Origin: Methanobacteriota archaeon
GTDB lineage: Archaea > Thermoplasmatota > Poseidoniia > Poseidoniales > Thalassarchaeaceae
Reading direction: 5' to 3'
Length of the DNA: 15,420 bases
Assembly (NCBI GenBank): GCA_002725475.1
Contig: PBPH01000039.1
Span: 1 to 15,420, forward strand
The notes beneath the pieces were generated by a model. It saw only the letters and a program-made list of their open reading frames with translations, was not told the DNA's origin and made no database searches. Each line of letters begins with the position of its first letter. The stretch's first letter is position 1. This document shows, one piece after another, positions 12,778 to 15,420 of this stretch. The translations under genes and the position numbers were made by a program.

Positions 12778-14394
12778 TCAGTTTTCGAAAGGTTTTCTCC
12801 CCCACCTTCTGTTTAGCATCATCATGAAAGCAATTCCAAGAAGTGTGAGAATTAGGCTAACAAAAAGTATTCCTCGAAGGCCTTTTCCGGCTGAATTCTC
12901 TTCAACTAATACTGCTGTGGTAGCATCTAATCCTTGATCAGAAACCATCTGCCCCCAATTTTCGTAGATTGCCATGTCGCCTTGAGTAAATGAAATTAGG
13001 AAAAGTGACAGTAATGGAATAATTGTTCCAATGTAAAACCAAGCCATGATTGAGGTATCAAAAATTGCTTTATTCGGCCTTGGACCCATCAACAACGCTG
13101 TCAGGCTAACAATGTAAATTGAATTTGCAATCATAACAATTAGAGCTGCTGGCAATGCCCACATCTGATCAAGAACTTTACCCATTATTATCAAGAAAAT
13201 AATTGAGATCCATGTTGTGATTAAGAAATAAACTACAATTTTAGCTCTGAGAAGTTGTGGCAGAGTTACTGGAAAGCCATTTAGAAAATCTGGGGAATCC
13301 ATCCCATTTAGCCATGAATAAAATTGGAAGCCGAAGAAGCCAAGAAATGGAGCATATGAGAGAAGATTGAATGGAATTGGAAAGGATGCAAAATCGACTA
13401 ACCATGCGAGTAAAAGTAGGAAAAGAAGTGGAACTGCATATGAAATTAGCATCTTTATTAACGTGTTAGAACGCCAAAGATCAACCAAATCTTTTGCCAC
13501 TAGTAATCTCAACATCCCATTTCCAAGGAAAGGCAGGCGATCCCAAACTGGAGTTAGCAATTCGCTCTTTGCTGAAACATGTATTTCAAAATCATTAGGC
13601 ACGAGATGAGCACCGATATATGCAAGGAAAAATGATATTGGTATGCAAACAAAAGGAATCCAATGTTGATGAGAAAATTGGTACCACATCCCTGGAATTA
13701 ATAAACGGATGTCAATCAACTGCAATGCACCTAGAAGCGCAAATCCAATCCCTATAATTGGAATTAAATATGACCAACGACCACCTCTGCTGAATAGAGA
13801 TGATGCAATGAATGAAATCGCTAATCCTTGGGCTAGCGTGGTTGTCAATGCAAGAAAAACAACTGGTAGAGAACCCCACTCCAATGGAGTCGAAAGAGAC
13901 ACCAGTTGCTCTAGAAATATTCCACAAGCCATCCCTACTATTGCTGGTGTTAGTAGCATTAGAACATAGTAACTGAACTCCTTAGCATAATATGCAAAAT
14001 AATTGGTCACTAAATCTAATGGTTGAACTGCTGGAGTTGCTAGCAAGTAATTCTTACCACCATCCCTTTGTGATACCATTACTCTGCCAATGAAAGCAAA
14101 TGAACCCATTGAAAGTGAGAAGGCAAATATTCCACCGTGCATGTAAATTTTTAACTGATTCCAAGAGAAGGCTTGCTGCTCACCACTAGGCCCGATTAGA
14201 ACCTCTCCTGTCAAATATCGTAACCCAACGGTCATCATCAATGATAGTAAGGCTAACATCACAGGGAAAAGTGCAATATGTCTCTTCTTTGCAAAATCAA
14301 TATTTTGCCTCCACTCCTCCTTGAACATCATTCGAAATGTGACCCAAAAAGAATCGGAAATCTTTGGTGGCTGATAGTCTGTGAGCAAACTCAC
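12778..14394 (-). CDS. ABC-2 type transporter permease
   Basis: A 538-residue polytopic membrane protein, the likely transmembrane partner of the ATPase encoded immediately upstream. It begins with a cytoplasmic segment (about 1-40, ending DFAKKRHIAL), followed by about a dozen hydrophobic helices, roughly at 42-60, 85-105, 135-160, 178-200, 210-230, 240-262, 315-340, 345-365, 385-410, 415-440, 450-470 and 510-530. This suggests two fused six-helix ABC-2 halves in one chain. A cytoplasmic-type linker with WDRLPFLGNGMLRLLVAKDL lies between the halves. The GTG start overlaps the ATPase stop (GTGA); because GAGGAGGA abuts that GTG, the in-frame TTG at 14388 is a possible true start. Substrate is unknown. 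The pair resembles drug, lipid or polysaccharide exporters of the ABC-2 group. Confidence 0.85.
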   Translation of the reverse strand: MSLLTDYQPPKISDSFWVTFRMMFKEEWRQNIDFAKKRHIALFPVMLALLSLMMTVGLRYLTGEVLIGPSGEQQAFSWNQLKIYMHGGIFAFSLSMGSFAFIGRVMVSQRDGGKNYLLATPAVQPLDLVTNYFAYYAKEFSYYVLMLLTPAIVGMACGIFLEQLVSLSTPLEWGSLPVVFLALTTTLAQGLAISFIASSLFSRGGRWSYLIPIIGIGFALLGALQLIDIRLLIPGMWYQFSHQHWIPFVCIPISFFLAYIGAHLVPNDFEIHVSAKSELLTPVWDRLPFLGNGMLRLLVAKDLVDLWRSNTLIKMLISYAVPLLFLLLLAWLVDFASFPIPFNLLSYAPFLGFFGFQFYSWLNGMDSPDFLNGFPVTLPQLLRAKIVVYFLITTWISIIFLIIMGKVLDQMWALPAALIVMIANSIYIVSLTALLMGPRPNKAIFDTSIMAWFYIGTIIPLLSLFLISFTQGDMAIYENWGQMVSDQGLDATTAVLVEENSAGKGLRGILFVSLILTLLGIAFMMMLNRRWGRKPFEN

Positions 14395-15158
14395 TCCTCC
14401 TCAGAACCATCCATCGCCTCAATTTCTTCAAACGATGTTCCAACTAGTCGAATGAATACATCTTCAAGTGTCTCTTCACTCTCCTTCAAATCTTGGACTC
14501 TGCCTGATGCAAGTACATGTCCCCTGTCAATCACTGCCACTCTTGTGCAGAGCCTTTCTGCCACTTCAAGAATATGGGTGCAAAGGAAAATTGTTCCACC
14601 CTCTTCGACTATTTCAAGCAGAAGTTCTCGACACTTCCTCTGATAAATCGGGTCTAAATTTACGAAGGGCTCGTCGAGGAAAAGGAGTTTTGGTTTATGG
14701 ATAAATGCACCAGCCAACATCACTTTTTGGCGCTGTCCCTTTGAGAGATCTTTACACAGTGTGTTCCTTTTATCTTTTATTCCAAACCAATCTAACCAAT
14801 ATTCAACCTTACTAACAATGTCATCAAGCTTACGTAGCCTAGCAACGAACTCAAGGTATTCAGCAGCAGTAAGGAATGAGGGCGGGCTTTCTGATTCTGG
14901 AACAATTCCCACATTTGCCTTTACCATTCTCGGATCTGCTCTGACATTGATTCCAAGGACTTTAGCCCCACCCATACTTGGCCTAAGTTGCCCTGTAAGT
15001 AGTTTGATGAATGTTGATTTACCTGCACCATTGGGTCCGAAAACTCCGAAGAACTCGCCAGATGCAACCTTCACATTGAGAGGATGCAAGGCTACAAAGT
15101 CTCCAAATGCCTTACCTAAGTCCTTTGCAACCACCAATGGTTCTGGACTATCTGACAT
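14391..15158 (-). CDS. ABC transporter ATP-binding protein (ABC-2 exporter type)
   Basis: A 255-residue nucleotide-binding subunit that energises the ABC-2 permease encoded directly downstream. Motifs in order are Walker A GPNGAGKST at 41-49, a Q-loop region GIVPESES at 84-91 where the usual Gln is Glu, the signature LSKGQ at 138-142, Walker B LLFLDEP at 158-164, the D-loop NLDP, and the switch His195 in CTHILEVAERLC. The acidic C-terminal tail (EEIEAMDGSEEE) is typical of archaeal proteins adapted to saline cytoplasm, although other explanations exist. The ATG at 15158 lies 12 nt after the stop of a crotonase-family gene, with only a weak GGGG ribosome site. It overlaps the permease start by four bases, indicating tight coupling. 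Confidence 0.93.
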   Translation of the reverse strand: MSDSPEPLVVAKDLGKAFGDFVALHPLNVKVASGEFFGVFGPNGAGKSTFIKLLTGQLRPSMGGAKVLGINVRADPRMVKANVGIVPESESPPSFLTAAEYLEFVARLRKLDDIVSKVEYWLDWFGIKDKRNTLCKDLSKGQRQKVMLAGAFIHKPKLLFLDEPFVNLDPIYQRKCRELLLEIVEEGGTIFLCTHILEVAERLCTRVAVIDRGHVLASGRVQDLKESEETLEDVFIRLVGTSFEEIEAMDGSEEE

Positions 15159-15170
15159 TGTGATGCCCCG

Positions 15171-15420
15171 TCATTCCCCTTTCCATTCGGGCCTTTCACG
15201 CTGAAGGAATGCGTTAACTCCAATTTCTTTATCTTCAGTATCAAACATAGCGCAGAACTCATCTCTCTCGAACTTCAAACCTTCTGACATTGGCAACTCT
15301 AAAGCCGCTCTAACTGCTCTCTTAGCCACCTTGATAGAGTGAGGAGATTTGCTAGCCAAATTCATGGCAATTCCCATAGTTACTGATTGCAATTCATGAG
15401 GTTCGCATATTTTATTTACG
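15171..15420 (-). CDS. Enoyl-CoA hydratase/isomerase (C-terminal part)
   Basis: The 3' end of a crotonase-family gene; the frame is open to the right edge, so the catalytic core is outside the window. The visible 82 residues begin VNKICEPHEL and continue with LASKSPHSIKVAKRAV, then EGLKFERDEFCAMFDTED and the terminal NAFLQRERPEWKGE. All of these are hallmark C-terminal elements of enoyl-CoA hydratases (typical endings FLEKRKPxWKG). It is distinct from the PaaG-like paralogue at 2738-3505. It lies 12 nt upstream of the ABC ATPase on the same strand, so the three may share a transcript, although no functional link is evident. Confidence 0.9.
   Translation of the reverse strand, partial: VNKICEPHELQSVTMGIAMNLASKSPHSIKVAKRAVRAALELPMSEGLKFERDEFCAMFDTEDKEIGVNAFLQRERPEWKGE

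Noticed and set aside
14278..15204. Two plus-strand open frames (14278-14643 and 14761-15204)
   Set aside because: Both are antisense to the ABC permease, ATPase and crotonase genes, whose motifs are unambiguous.

Overview
The window most likely comes from an archaeon of the Thermoplasmatota, probably a marine Poseidoniia (Marine Group II/III) type. This is an inference from gene families, not a phylogeny. The pointers are a UPF0200-family kinase (an essentially archaeal family), a FlaI-like ATPase followed by two tandem FlaJ/TadC-like membrane proteins and short pilin-like proteins, a 2-phosphoglycerate-kinase-like protein, purine-rich Shine-Dalgarno sites, and AT-rich TATA-like boxes with at least one apparently leaderless gene. 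Base composition is moderate and slightly AT-rich. Genes are packed tightly: no gene-free stretch exceeds about 100 bp, and no tRNA, rRNA, CRISPR array, insertion sequence or integrase is visible.

Left third (1-4991): an acyl-CoA and aromatic-catabolism block. It opens with the C-terminal part of a BoxB-type di-iron epoxidase (benzoyl-CoA 2,3-epoxidase family). Then come an unrecognised helical protein with no good start codon and a 3-hydroxyacyl-CoA dehydrogenase. Facing them on the minus strand are a PaaG-like crotonase and a DUF309 protein. Divergent from the crotonase is an NAD(P)-dependent aldehyde dehydrogenase. Together these could carry out epoxidation, isomerisation or hydration, dehydrogenation and semialdehyde oxidation of an aromatic acyl-CoA, a mosaic of box- and paa-type steps. 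The ligase, reductase and ring-opening enzymes are not in the window.

Middle (5040-6982): downstream of the aldehyde dehydrogenase on the same strand lie a 2-phosphoglycerate-kinase-like P-loop protein, an AlkB-type alkane monooxygenase with all the histidine boxes, and a 76-residue two-helix membrane protein with a leaderless-type promoter. AlkB and an aldehyde dehydrogenase on one strand suggest hydrocarbon or fatty-chain oxidation, but no rubredoxin partner is visible.

Right-centre (6987-12085, minus strand): a compact pilus operon read leftward. It holds a FlaI/TadA-like secretion ATPase, two T2SF (FlaJ/TadC-like) platform proteins with extracytoplasmic cysteine-containing insertions, and two small pilin-like proteins joined by a TGATG overlap containing a G8 tract. 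A perfect 8-bp inverted repeat overlaps its likely promoter. Upstream of it is a UPF0200 kinase with its own TATA-like box.

Right end (12778-15420, minus strand): an ABC-2 type exporter (ATPase plus 538-aa permease overlapping by GTGA), preceded by the 3' end of a second enoyl-CoA hydratase that runs off the window.
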